From QHVT01 sp036399015 (lineage in GTDB: Bacteria; Acidobacteriota; Thermoanaerobaculia; Gp7-AA8): 64,000 nt of DNA. The position numbers and the translations under genes are program-made. Positions 1 through 8,527 of this stretch are shown here, one piece after another (position 1 is the first letter of the stretch; every line of letters begins with the position of its first letter). Location: the NCBI GenBank assembly GCA_036399015.1, contig DASWNW010000034.1, positions 1 to 64,000 on the forward strand. Reading direction: 5' to 3'. The notes beneath the pieces were generated by a model. It had not been told where the DNA came from. It worked only from the letters and a program-made list of their open reading frames with translations, and did not search any database.

Positions 1-30
1 ATCCGTGGAGTGTCGCCCAGCCGGCCACGC

Positions 31-60
31 ACGGACAACTGACAACCGACAACCGACAAC
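31..60. repeat. Arm of a GGTTGTC-type heptamer hairpin
   Basis: Tandem units of CAACCGA/CAACTGA on the plus strand. This 30-base arm is identical to the right arm of the hairpin at 12198-12283 and close to that at 48562-48634. The matching left arm would lie before the start of the window. Confidence 0.8.
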
Positions 61-94
61 GAGTAGGTAACGCGCCGCGGCGCGTTACCTACTC
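61..94. terminator. Perfect 34-bp palindrome at the 3' end of the VWA gene
   Basis: Two 17-base arms (GAGTAGGTAACGCGCCG and its exact complement) meet without a loop. The palindrome includes the stop codon (TAA on the minus strand, 85-87) of the VWA-domain gene. It could act as an intrinsic or bidirectional transcript-end hairpin, but there is no T-run on the minus-strand side, so the terminator role is inferred. Confidence 0.5.
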
Positions 95-1758
95 TGAGCG
101 ATGATCTGTTCGCGGGCGAAGCCGCTCGTGTTCGAGATCTGGTCGACCACGCCGAGCGAGATCTTGTTCAGGCCGCGCTCGATGACCAGCTCCAGCGTGT
201 AGGTGTAGATCTTCCCGGCGATCCGCTTCATGTCGGCCGCCGGAATCCGGATCTGGTGCGACTTGCGGGCGACGTCGGACATGTCGTTGTCCTTGTTCGC
301 AACGACGACGTAGACGTCGAAGCCGCCGACGAACTCGACCTCCCCCTGCGGGAGGAGCGTGAGCGCCTGCATCGGGATCTGGATGTCGACGTCGACGCGA
401 TAGAGGCCGTCGTCGATCGGGCGGGGCTCGCCGACGCGGGCGATGACGCCGAGGTCGTTGTCCTTGACGCGGTAGAGGAGACTGGCGATGACGCGGTCGC
501 TCATCTCGGCGTACATCGACTTCTCGACGAACGTCTGGCGGGCGCGTACGCGGTAGTCGCGATTCTTGACCTTGACCTGCAGGTAGCGCTGGCGGTCGAC
601 GCGCTCGGTGCCGGCGCGGTAGCCGAGGGAGTAGTAGGACTCGAGGTCCTTCTGGATCTTCTCGAAGGCGAGGGCGAAGTTGTTCGTGTTGACCGAGGCG
701 AGGCCGCCGGTCATGTTCGCCATGAGCTGCATCGACTCGGTGGTGTTCGAGAGCGCGGCGTGGGAGACCATGCCGGACGTCGGGCGCGCGTTCTCGGCCG
801 ACATCTCGTTGTTCCCCATCAGGCCCGCGGCGTGGATGGTGTAGAGGGTGATGTCGTTCGCGTTGGCCGCCTTGGCGACGGACTGGATGAGCTGCGTGCC
901 GTCGTAGGTCATCCCCTCGATGACGGTCGAGCCGACCTGCCCCCAGCCCTTCTCCTTCCCGATCTCCTCGATGAAGGTGAACATGTCGCGGCCGGGCTGC
1001 ATCGGGAAGCCTTCGCTGGTGAGGACGAGGACCTTCTTGCCTTCGACGCCGGCGAGGGTGGACATGAGCGCGTTGATCTGCGCGACGCTCTGCCGGAGGT
1101 CGTGCTCCACCGAGGAGGCGTAGGAGCGGGCGGTGGCCAGCGCGTCCTCGAAGCTGCGGGCGTCGCGGATGCGGTCCTGGGTGGTCTTCTGCTCGCTGCG
1201 TGCGGCGACGCCGAGGCCGGACTCCTTGGCGAGGGAGTCGAGGATCGACTCGATCTGGCCGATGTCGCGGGTGAAGGGGACGCGCACCTTCATGCTGCGA
1301 TTGTAGGTGGCGACCATCGCCTCGTCGCCCGGCCGCATGGCCGTCTTGAGGAAGTCGCGCATCTGCGTGAAGACGCGGTTGCGGTTGAACGGGTTGAGGG
1401 AGAGGTTGTCGACGTAGAAGATGATGCGGCGCTTCATCTCGTCGGGAACCGCGGTCGCCTGCGTCGAGACCTTTCCGCCGACCTCGTCGGCGACGACGAC
1501 GTTCTTCGCGCGCGGCCCTTCGACCTCGTAGAAGTTCGTGATCGTCTTCGGGACGCCGTTTTCGAAGACCTCGAAGTCTTCCTTCTTCAGGCCTGGGACG
1601 AAGTTGCCGCGCCGGTCGGTGACGACGACGTCGAAGTCGATGATCCGGACGTCGATGTTCTCGACGAGCCGCGGCATCTCCGGTTCGGCGGGCTTGCGCT
1701 GCGCGATCGCCGGAAGGGCGAAGGCGGCGGCCAGGACAAGGGCGAGAGTGCGTTTCAA
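85..1758 (-). CDS. VWFA-related acidobacterial domain protein, secreted
   Basis: 557 aa. A signal peptide is seen at residues 1-19 (MKRTLALVLAAAFALPAIAQ). A beta-sandwich-like N-terminal part follows (VRIIDFDVVVTDRRGNFV, LKKEDFEVFENG), then a von Willebrand A-like region starting near residue 110 (RIIFYVDNLSLNPFNRNRV) and a beta-rich C-terminus. This order is typical of the VWFA-related family greatly expanded in Acidobacteriota; the biochemical role of that family is not established. The MIDAS motif is degenerate (DNLSL instead of DxSxS), so metal binding is doubtful. The gene is divergent from dapF with about 135 bp between the starts. A protein-protein interaction role in the periplasm or on the cell surface is inference. 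Confidence 0.85.
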   Translation of the reverse strand: MKRTLALVLAAAFALPAIAQRKPAEPEMPRLVENIDVRIIDFDVVVTDRRGNFVPGLKKEDFEVFENGVPKTITNFYEVEGPRAKNVVVADEVGGKVSTQATAVPDEMKRRIIFYVDNLSLNPFNRNRVFTQMRDFLKTAMRPGDEAMVATYNRSMKVRVPFTRDIGQIESILDSLAKESGLGVAARSEQKTTQDRIRDARSFEDALATARSYASSVEHDLRQSVAQINALMSTLAGVEGKKVLVLTSEGFPMQPGRDMFTFIEEIGKEKGWGQVGSTVIEGMTYDGTQLIQSVAKAANANDITLYTIHAAGLMGNNEMSAENARPTSGMVSHAALSNTTESMQLMANMTGGLASVNTNNFALAFEKIQKDLESYYSLGYRAGTERVDRQRYLQVKVKNRDYRVRARQTFVEKSMYAEMSDRVIASLLYRVKDNDLGVIARVGEPRPIDDGLYRVDVDIQIPMQALTLLPQGEVEFVGGFDVYVVVANKDNDMSDVARKSHQIRIPAADMKRIAGKIYTYTLELVIERGLNKISLGVVDQISNTSGFAREQIIAQSR

Positions 1759-1893
1759 GTAGGACCCTCCGGGTTAGTCTCCGGCCCTTCGTACGGATGA
1801 TCCCCGCCGGCGTTGCAGCCGGCCCGGCGGGCGCGCTCCGTGCGAGAATACAGGACCGGGGGAAGGAAACCCTGCCCAAGGGCGAAAATTCCG

Positions 1894-2808
1894 ATGAGAC
1901 CACCGGGGCAAGTGCAATCAGGCAAACAAGATCCGCTCGCCTTCTCCAAGATGGCCGGGGGCGGAAACGACTTCGTGGTCATCGACAACCGCGCGTTAAA
2001 AATCGGTGACGCCGGGGAGCTCACCCGCCGGATCTGCACGCGCGCCCTTTCCGTCGGCGCCGACGGGCTCATCCTGATCGAGAGCTCCGCCCGGGCGACC
2101 TTCCGGATGCGCTACTACAACTCCGACGGGTCGCTGGCGGCGTTCTGCGCCAACGGCACCCGCTGCGCGGCCCGGTTCGCCTTCCTGAACGTGATCGCCG
2201 GACGGAAGATGACGATCGAGACCGATGCCGGCCTGGTCGGCGCGGAGATCAGCGAGGGGGGGCTGGTGACGCTCTCGCTGCCGGCGCCGCATTCGTTCCG
2301 GCCGGACCGGCCGCTGGCCGTGGGGCAGTCGACGGTCCGCGGCAGCTCGATCGTCGTGGGGGTGCCGCACTACGTCGTCTTCCTGCGCGACGAGCTCTGG
2401 GCGCAGGACATCGCCCCCCTCGGGCGGGCGATCCGCAGGCACCGCGACCTCGACCCGGACGGCGGCGCGAACGCGAACTTCGTGAGCGTCCGCGATCCGC
2501 ACAACATCGAGGTGCGGACGTACGAGCGGGGGGTGGAGGGGGAGACCCTTTCCTGCGGCTCGGGCGTCGTCGCCTCGGCGGTGGTGAGCGCGCTGTTCCG
2601 GAAGGTGCAGTCGCCGGTCTCGGTGCTGACGCGGAGCGGGATCACGCTCGAGGTGTCGTTCGAGCTGGCGGAGGGGCACGCGGAGGCGGTGCGGCTCAAA
2701 GGAGACGCGCGGCTGATCTATCGCGCTACCATCACGCCCGAGACTCTCGACGGGTTCGATCCGGAGTTCGTCCGCGACCCCGCAGCGAGAGTCACGGTCG
2801 GTTCGTGA
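1894..2808 (+). CDS. dapF: Diaminopimelate epimerase
   Basis: 304 aa from ATG 1894; the reading frame is open back to 1813, but this start leaves the usual short N-terminus before GGGNDFVVIDNR. The enzyme converts LL- to meso-diaminopimelate without a cofactor, for lysine and peptidoglycan synthesis. Both catalytic cysteines of the family are visible, in FCANGTRCAARF and in GETLSCGSGVVASAVV, and the ERGVEGET substrate loop is present. Homologues usually have CGNG and CGTG; here these read CANG and CGSG, which are conservative changes. The stop overlaps the start of the next gene by four bases (GTGA), so dapF may be the first gene of the glycan operon that follows. Confidence 0.93.
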   Translation: MRPPGQVQSGKQDPLAFSKMAGGGNDFVVIDNRALKIGDAGELTRRICTRALSVGADGLILIESSARATFRMRYYNSDGSLAAFCANGTRCAARFAFLNVIAGRKMTIETDAGLVGAEISEGGLVTLSLPAPHSFRPDRPLAVGQSTVRGSSIVVGVPHYVVFLRDELWAQDIAPLGRAIRRHRDLDPDGGANANFVSVRDPHNIEVRTYERGVEGETLSCGSGVVASAVVSALFRKVQSPVSVLTRSGITLEVSFELAEGHAEAVRLKGDARLIYRATITPETLDGFDPEFVRDPAARVTVGS

Positions 2809-3884
2809 AGCAATTCCGCTGGATCCTGAGCGCCGCGATCTCGGCGTACGCCTGCCATCTGGCCGTCCAACATGCGACGCCGATCGATCGCGCGCTGCCG
2901 CTCCTCGGCGCCGCCGTGACGCTTTGCGCCGCGGTTTCGTATCCCGCGGTGATGCTCGGCGTCGTTCTGCTCATCGTGGGGGAGATTGCGATCGCGCATG
3001 AGGTGGTGAGGCTCATGTGCTTTGGGGCGGTGTGCGCCGGGGCGGTTGCGAGTTGCGTGTGGCGCGTTGCCCGGGCGTTTGCGGCGGACCAGCCAGGCTC
3101 GGGCAACACGCAACGCGGCACGCGCAACGCGGCGGTGGTTGCCGCCGCCGTCGCGCTCGTCCTGCTGCGCTGGATTCCTCTCGCCGAGGTGCTCGTGGTG
3201 CGCGAGCTGGTCCTCCTCGGGATCGCGGCGCTGATCGTGGTGGTGCTGGGGCGGACGCCGTTCGCGGTGGCGGTGGCGGTCGTGACCTGCTTTCTCACTC
3301 CCGCCATCCCGTTGCGCACGCTCGCCGTGCCGCTGCTGGTCCTCGGCGTCTGCATCACTGCGCGCATCTTCGGGATGGGCGAATGGAAGTGGACGTGGGC
3401 CTCGGGAGTGACGCTCGCGTTTCTGCTGCTGTTCTTCGCCTGGAGCGGCGTCGTGGCGCGGTCGCTGCCGTTCGTGCTGCGGAAGGCGGGGCTGGAGCCG
3501 CCGCGGACTGCGGTCGGCGCGGCGCTGACGGCGTCGCAGTCGGAGACGTTCGAGGTACCGGAGCAGGCGCGGTCGCTGATCGTCTCCGGCGCCAACGTCG
3601 CGCGCTTCGGGCGCGGCGTTCCGCTCGGGCGCATCGAGCCGGGGGCGATCGCCATCCGTCTCGGCGATGCCGCCGACTGGGGCGCGATGCGGCGGGAGCA
3701 GGTATACGGCTCGCGCAATCCCTGGCCGCGCGACATGGCGGGGCGGGTGCGGGGGTACGGCTACAACGCCTGGCTCGACGGCGCGGGGCGGGTGGCGCTG
3801 CCCGCCGGCGCGCGGACGATCACCGTCACCGCCGACGCCTCGCTGCCGGCGGATGCGTCGCTGCAGGTTGAAGGGTTCGAGTGA
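2805..3884 (+). CDS. Multi-pass membrane protein of the glycan operon
   Basis: 359 aa, GTG start overlapping the dapF stop. About eight hydrophobic segments occupy residues 5-230; a soluble beta-rich tail follows (residues ~235-359, ending in a GARTITVTADASLPADASLQ-like strand region). I do not recognise the family. Coupling to the GT-C-like protein through a 4-bp overlap and to the glycosyltransferases behind it suggests a part in polymer assembly or export. The loop near residues 80-110 (RVARAFAADQPGSGNTQRGTRN) is encoded by a tandem-repeat hairpin (3041-3132), so it is probably an in-frame insertion between two membrane helices. Confidence 0.6.
   Translation: MKQFRWILSAAISAYACHLAVQHATPIDRALPLLGAAVTLCAAVSYPAVMLGVVLLIVGEIAIAHEVVRLMCFGAVCAGAVASCVWRVARAFAADQPGSGNTQRGTRNAAVVAAAVALVLLRWIPLAEVLVVRELVLLGIAALIVVVLGRTPFAVAVAVVTCFLTPAIPLRTLAVPLLVLGVCITARIFGMGEWKWTWASGVTLAFLLLFFAWSGVVARSLPFVLRKAGLEPPRTAVGAALTASQSETFEVPEQARSLIVSGANVARFGRGVPLGRIEPGAIAIRLGDAADWGAMRREQVYGSRNPWPRDMAGRVRGYGYNAWLDGAGRVALPAGARTITVTADASLPADASLQVEGFE
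3041..3132. repeat. GTTGCGT-type tandem-repeat hairpin inside a coding sequence
   Basis: The left arm, around 3045-3072, contains GTTGCGA, GTTGCGT and GCGTTGCC units. The right arm (3101-3132) contains the complementary GGCAACA, CGCAACG and GCGCAACG units. Loop of about 28 bases. It lies in frame within the membrane protein gene, between two predicted membrane helices. The complementarity is imperfect, so it is less certain than the other hairpins. Confidence 0.55.
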
Positions 3885-5689
3885 TCGCCGCCGCCGCCGC
3901 CGTCGCCGCCTCGATCGCCGCGCCGCTGCTGGTCCTGAGACGGCGCACGCTCTGGGCGTACTACGGCGCCGACGCCGCGACCTGGCTGTTCGCGTACATC
4001 CTCTGGCGGCGGCTGCCGGTGATCGATCCCCGCCTCGGCTGCATCGCCCTCGGCGCGGTGAAGCTGGCCACGCTGTCGCTGTTCGTGGCGAACGGCCGGG
4101 AGGTGCGCTGGTCGGCGACGCGCGCGGCGGCGCTCGCGGGCATCGTCTACGCGCTGGCGATCCCGCTCCTCGGCGTCTATCCGCCGGGCGGCGACGAGCC
4201 CTGGTTCCTGATGAAGGCGGAGTCGCTGCTGACCGACCGCGATCTCGACCTGCGGGACGAGTACCGCGCGTGGGGCTGGCAGCGCTACGAGGACGATCCC
4301 GTCGGACCGAACGGCGAGCAGTACTCGCGGCACGAGCGCTTTCTCTCGCTGCTGATCCTGCCCGGCTTCGCGCTCTTCGGCGTGAAGGGGGCGCTCGCCA
4401 CGATCGCGCTCTTCGGAGTCCTGCTGGTGCGCTCGACCATCCGCTGGATGGAGGACGAGGGCATCCCCGACGCGCACGCGCGCGCGGTCTTCCCCTTCTT
4501 CGCCTTCGGCCCGCCGCTGCTCTGGTACGCGACGCGCGTCTGGCCGGAGGTGCCGGCGGCGTTCTTCTTCGTCGAGGCGCTGCGCGGCGTGCGGGCCGAG
4601 CGTCCGCGGCGCTGGATTCCGGCGCTCGTCGCGCTCGTGCTGCTGAAGCTCCGCTTCGGGCTCGTGGCGGTGGGGCTGCTGTTCCGGCGGCCGCAGCTGC
4701 TGGCCGCCGGCGCGGCGCTTCTCCTCGTCTACTTTGCCGCGACGGCGAACCGCTGGCAGGAGCTCATCCCCGCCCGTCCGGCCGCCTACCTGACCGGCCT
4801 TCTGGGGCTGCTCGTCGACCAGATGGGCGGTCTCGCGTTCCAGGCCCCGTTCTATCTCTTCGGCCTCTTCGCCTTGTTCCGCTGGAAGTCGGCGCCGCGC
4901 GGGTTCCGCGCCGGGATCATCGCCGCGTCGCTCTACGTGCTGATGCTGCTGCCGCGACCGCAGGCCTTCAACAGTTGGGCTCCTCCGCTGCACTACATCG
5001 CCTTCCTCATGCCGGTGCTCGCGCTCGGCGCGGCGGCGATGTGGGACCGGCTCTCGCGCGGCGCGATCGCGGTGGCGGCGCTCTGGACGGTCGGTGTCGC
5101 CGTGCACGGCCTGACGTGGCCCTACCGGCTGTTCCACATCGCGACGGGGGAGTACGCGATCGGCGAGTGGCTCTCGGCCACGTACCGCTCCGACTTCTCG
5201 CGGCTGCTGCCGAGTTTCAGCCGTCCGAATACCGCCGGCTGGATCGGGGCGGTGGTGGTGCTGTTCCTCATCACCGTCGGCCTGCGCCGCTGGAAACACG
5301 ACCTCACCATCCCCCTCTTCGCGCTGGCGCTCGCCGCCGGGTTCGCGCATGGGAAGAAGCCGGGCGCGCGGATCGAATTCGAAGACACGCACGTGGTGCA
5401 CGACGGCGGCAGGCTCTACCCCGAGGAGTTCGAGCTGAACCGCTTCGTCTACCGCGGCGGGTGGATCCTCGAGGCGGGCCACTCCGCGAGCTTCCTCGCG
5501 CAGCGCGGCACGTACGCGCTCCATTTCATCACCGGCCTCGGCGCAGTCGTCGAGCTGGAGGGGCGCGCGTACCAGGTGGAGCCGCACCTCGAGTATCAGA
5601 CGGTGAGGGTGGTCGTGCCGCACGACGGCCGCGTGACCCTGCGCTGCCTCAGCGGCGCGATCAACGCCGACTTCATGGAGCGCGAATGA
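3881..5689 (+). CDS. GT-C-like integral membrane glycosyltransferase (putative)
   Basis: 602 aa, GTG start overlapping the upstream stop by four bases. About ten hydrophobic segments are followed by a soluble C-terminal beta domain (from about residue 490). The first long outer loop carries PPGGDEPWFLMKAESL (around residues 100-115). An acidic DE pair in that position is characteristic of GT-C enzymes that use lipid-linked sugars, such as ArnT/PMT-like proteins. Similarity is by architecture and motif only; no close family was recognised. The next gene, a GT2 enzyme, starts inside its stop codon (ATGA overlap), so the two are translationally coupled. Confidence 0.6.
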   Translation: MIAAAAAVAASIAAPLLVLRRRTLWAYYGADAATWLFAYILWRRLPVIDPRLGCIALGAVKLATLSLFVANGREVRWSATRAAALAGIVYALAIPLLGVYPPGGDEPWFLMKAESLLTDRDLDLRDEYRAWGWQRYEDDPVGPNGEQYSRHERFLSLLILPGFALFGVKGALATIALFGVLLVRSTIRWMEDEGIPDAHARAVFPFFAFGPPLLWYATRVWPEVPAAFFFVEALRGVRAERPRRWIPALVALVLLKLRFGLVAVGLLFRRPQLLAAGAALLLVYFAATANRWQELIPARPAAYLTGLLGLLVDQMGGLAFQAPFYLFGLFALFRWKSAPRGFRAGIIAASLYVLMLLPRPQAFNSWAPPLHYIAFLMPVLALGAAAMWDRLSRGAIAVAALWTVGVAVHGLTWPYRLFHIATGEYAIGEWLSATYRSDFSRLLPSFSRPNTAGWIGAVVVLFLITVGLRRWKHDLTIPLFALALAAGFAHGKKPGARIEFEDTHVVHDGGRLYPEEFELNRFVYRGGWILEAGHSASFLAQRGTYALHFITGLGAVVELEGRAYQVEPHLEYQTVRVVVPHDGRVTLRCLSGAINADFMERE

Positions 5690-6456
5690 TCGACGTCATC
5701 GTGCTCGACGTCGACGGAGGGCCGATGCTCGAGGAGTGTCTCGCCTCGATCCGCGCGCAGAGCATCGCGGCGAACGTCATCGTCTTCGACAACGGCTCGC
5801 GCGTCCCGGTTCCCGGCGCGATCCGCAGCGAGAAGAACCTCGGCTTCGCCGGAGGTGCCAACGCCGCCTTCCGCCACAGCACCAGCGCGTACGTGGCGCT
5901 CGTAAACAACGACGTCGTTCTCGACCGCGACTGGCTGGCGACCGTCCGCGACGCGCTCGACCGCGACGAGAAGCTCGGCGCCGTGCAGACCATCATCCGC
6001 CGCCCCGACGGCCGGCTCGACGGCGCCGGCATCGACGTCAGCGACGGCACCTACCGCCAGATCGGCCACGGCGCGCAGCTCGGGTCGCCGCTCGGGGTGG
6101 CGTGGGGCGTCTCCGCCACCGCCACGCTCTATCGCCGGAGCGCCGTCGGCGAGCGGCTCTTCGACGAGCGCTTCTTCGCCTACTACGAGGACGTCGAGCT
6201 CTGCGCGCGGCTGCGCGAGTCGGGCTGGCGGACCGCCGTCCTGCCGGTGGTGAAGGCGACGCATCGCGGCTCTCAGAGCGCCAGCATCCTCGGCCGCGAC
6301 GCCATCCGCCTCCGCACCCGCAACCGCTATTTCGTGGCCCGCCTGCATCGCGGCGCCGGCCGCATCCGCGCGCTGCTGTGGGAAGATGCGCGGCTCGCGC
6401 TGCACGGCCGTACCTCACTGCGCGGCATCATCGAAGGTCTATGTTCTCCGTTGTAG
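5686..6456 (+). CDS. Glycosyltransferase family 2
   Basis: 256 aa. Start ATG 5686 overlaps the previous stop; the much longer open frame upstream is not used. The GT-A fold is seen from residue 1 (MIDVIVLDVDGGPMLEECL), with the nucleotide-sugar region VIVFDNGS, the NLGFAGGANAAF motif of rhamnosyltransferase-like GT2 proteins, the NNDVVLD metal site, and the FDERFFAYYEDVELCARL acceptor/catalytic segment. It probably adds one sugar to a lipid-linked repeat unit at the inner membrane face. The following gene starts 16 bases before its stop. Confidence 0.88.
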   Translation: MIDVIVLDVDGGPMLEECLASIRAQSIAANVIVFDNGSRVPVPGAIRSEKNLGFAGGANAAFRHSTSAYVALVNNDVVLDRDWLATVRDALDRDEKLGAVQTIIRRPDGRLDGAGIDVSDGTYRQIGHGAQLGSPLGVAWGVSATATLYRRSAVGERLFDERFFAYYEDVELCARLRESGWRTAVLPVVKATHRGSQSASILGRDAIRLRTRNRYFVARLHRGAGRIRALLWEDARLALHGRTSLRGIIEGLCSPL

Positions 6457-7535
6457 TCCACACGCCCGACGTCGTCGGCGACCGCATGGCGGGACCGGGC
6501 ATCCGCGCCTGGCATCTGGCGGCGGAGCTGGCGAAGCACTTCCCTACGAAGCTGATCGCCAAGCGGGAAGGGACGGCGCCGGAGGACGTGACGCTGATCT
6601 CGCACGGGTCGTCGGAGGCGAGCAAGGCGCTGCGGGAGGCGAGCGTGCTGATCGGGCAGCCGGCGCGCGGCTTCGGGAAGCGGCACGACGGGCAGCGGAT
6701 CGTCTACGACCTCTTTGACCCGACCGTGCTGGAGCTGCGCGAGCTCTATGGCAACTCGCCGTCGATCCGCCAGCGCATCCACCTGGCGGCCGAGTGGTGG
6801 CGGCTCTCCACGGCGCTGATGAGCGCCGACCTCCTCGTCTGCGCCGCGGCCAAGCAGCGGGAGTTCTACGAAAAGCTGCAGAGCAGCGACACCCGCTGGA
6901 TCGAGGTGCCGTTCGGGATCGACCTCGCCGACACCCGCGGCTGCGCCAAGCCGCAGGACAACCTGGTGGTCTGGGGCGGCGGAGTGTGGGAGTGGCTCGA
7001 TCCGGCCACGGCGGTGGAGGCGATCGTCCGCGTCAACCGCGACGGCCTCCGCTCCAAGCTCCTCTTCCTCGGGCGCTCCCGTCCGAATCGCGACCTCATC
7101 GACCGCCGGCGCGACGACCGCTTCGAGCGGCTCCTCGAGCGGGGGGAGGGGCACGTGTCGGCGAACGCGGACTGGGTACCCTACAAGGAGCGGCTGTCGT
7201 GGCTGCGGGCGGGCAAAATCGCTATCATGCTGCACCGTCGTACGGCGGAGGCCGATTACTCGATCCGCACGCGTCTCTTCGACGCGATCGCGGCCGGGAT
7301 CCCGGTCATCGCCTCCGCCGGGGGGTTCGCGGCAGATCTCGTGGAGAAGGAAGGCCTCGGCATCGTCGTGCCGCCGGGGGACGCCGGCGCGGTCGCGGCA
7401 GCGATCCGGCGGCTGCTCACCCACGACGAAGTACACTCCGCCTGCGTAGAAAGTCTCGAGCGCATCAGACCGCGGTTCGCGTGGGACGTCGTGACACGCC
7501 CGCTGGTCAGCGCGATCAAAGAATGGCAAACGTAG
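6441..7535 (+). CDS. Glycosyltransferase family 4-like
   Basis: 364 aa from ATG 6441, chosen because MFSVVVHTPDVVGDRMAGPG matches a GT-B N-terminal strand with a G-rich loop; the frame is open upstream. The two-domain GT-B layout ends in the family-4 donor-binding region (RLFDAIAAGIPVIASAGG, then VVPPGDAGAVAAAI). It overlaps the preceding GT2 by 16 bases and the next GT2 by 13, an arrangement that fits a single transcript. Sugar specificity cannot be read from the sequence. Confidence 0.85.
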   Translation: MFSVVVHTPDVVGDRMAGPGIRAWHLAAELAKHFPTKLIAKREGTAPEDVTLISHGSSEASKALREASVLIGQPARGFGKRHDGQRIVYDLFDPTVLELRELYGNSPSIRQRIHLAAEWWRLSTALMSADLLVCAAAKQREFYEKLQSSDTRWIEVPFGIDLADTRGCAKPQDNLVVWGGGVWEWLDPATAVEAIVRVNRDGLRSKLLFLGRSRPNRDLIDRRRDDRFERLLERGEGHVSANADWVPYKERLSWLRAGKIAIMLHRRTAEADYSIRTRLFDAIAAGIPVIASAGGFAADLVEKEGLGIVVPPGDAGAVAAAIRRLLTHDEVHSACVESLERIRPRFAWDVVTRPLVSAIKEWQT

Positions 7536-8527
7536 TCTTCGAAGTGCGGCAGGAAGCGCTCCCTCACACGGTGACGCGCCCGCTCGACCTGTCGATCCTC
7601 ATCGTCACCTGGAACAGCGAGCGCTGGATCGACCGCTGCCTCCGCTCCATCCCCGCCGCCTGCGAGGGGCTGGAGTACGAGGTGCTGGTCCACGACAACG
7701 CCTCCGCCGACGGCACCCTCGGCCACGTCGGCGATGCGCTGGTCATCCGCTCCATCAACAACGCCGGCTTCGCCGCCGGGACGAACCGCGCCTTCGCCGC
7801 CTCTCATGGGCGGTACGTCTTCCTGCTGAATCCCGACTGCGAGCTCCAGCCGCGCGCGCTCACCGTCCTCTTCGAGTTCCTGGAGCGGCACCCGCACGTC
7901 GCCGCGGCGGCGCCGCTGCTGATCGACGAGGGGGGCGACTCGCAGCGCGAGTTCCAGTTGCGGCGGCTGCCGTCGCTCACGTCGCTGGTCGCCGAGGTGC
8001 TGCTGCTGGACAAAGTGTTCCCGGCGAACAAGATCACGGCGAGGCATCGCTACCGCGACCTCGACCTCACCGACCCGCAGCGCATCGAACAGCCGGCCGC
8101 GGCGGCGCTGCTGCTGCGGAGGGAAGTGGTCGACGAGATCGGGCCGCTCGACGAGCAGTTCTCGCCCGCCTGGTTCGAGGACGTCGACTACTGCCGCCGC
8201 CTCGCCGAGAAGAAGAAGGAAGTGTGGGTGGTGCCGGCGGCGCAGGCGCGCCACGTCGGCGGCGCGAGCCTCGAGCACATCTCCTTCGGCGACTTCGCCG
8301 ACGTCTGGTATCGCAACATGTGGCGGTACGGGCGGAAGTGGATGCGTCCCGCGCAGGCGGAGGCGCTCCGGTGGGCGATCATCGCCGGCATGCTGCTGCG
8401 CTGCGCGGTGGTGTTCGTGAAGAAGCCGCGCGCCGTCAGCCGCCGGGAAGGGTTCCGGGCCTACGCGAAGGTGCTGAGGAAGGCATTCGACAGATGGAGC
8501 GCGGACTCGTCTCCGTCGTCCTCGTAA
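7523..8527 (+). CDS. Glycosyltransferase family 2 (rhamnosyltransferase-like)
   Basis: 334 aa from ATG 7523. The GT-A domain begins near residue 22 with LSILIVTWNSERWIDRCL. It is followed by HDNASADGT, NAGFAAGTNRAFAASHG, the LLNPDCEL metal motif and FEDVDYCRRL. The C-terminal ~60 residues are basic, with a hydrophobic patch (AIIAGMLLRCAVVFV), perhaps a membrane anchor. It is a close paralogue in motif order of the GT at 8494-9441, suggesting tandem duplication with divergence. Confidence 0.87.
   Translation: MANVVFEVRQEALPHTVTRPLDLSILIVTWNSERWIDRCLRSIPAACEGLEYEVLVHDNASADGTLGHVGDALVIRSINNAGFAAGTNRAFAASHGRYVFLLNPDCELQPRALTVLFEFLERHPHVAAAAPLLIDEGGDSQREFQLRRLPSLTSLVAEVLLLDKVFPANKITARHRYRDLDLTDPQRIEQPAAAALLLRREVVDEIGPLDEQFSPAWFEDVDYCRRLAEKKKEVWVVPAAQARHVGGASLEHISFGDFADVWYRNMWRYGRKWMRPAQAEALRWAIIAGMLLRCAVVFVKKPRAVSRREGFRAYAKVLRKAFDRWSADSSPSSS

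Noticed and set aside
256..1800. 514-aa plus-strand frame opposite the VWA gene
   Set aside because: Valine/aspartate/leucine-rich mirror of a well-supported coding strand; no recognisable domain.
3667..5685. Extended upstream part of the first GT2 frame
   Set aside because: Overlaps the GT-C-like gene in another frame and is Arg/Gly-rich; GT2 begins at 5686.
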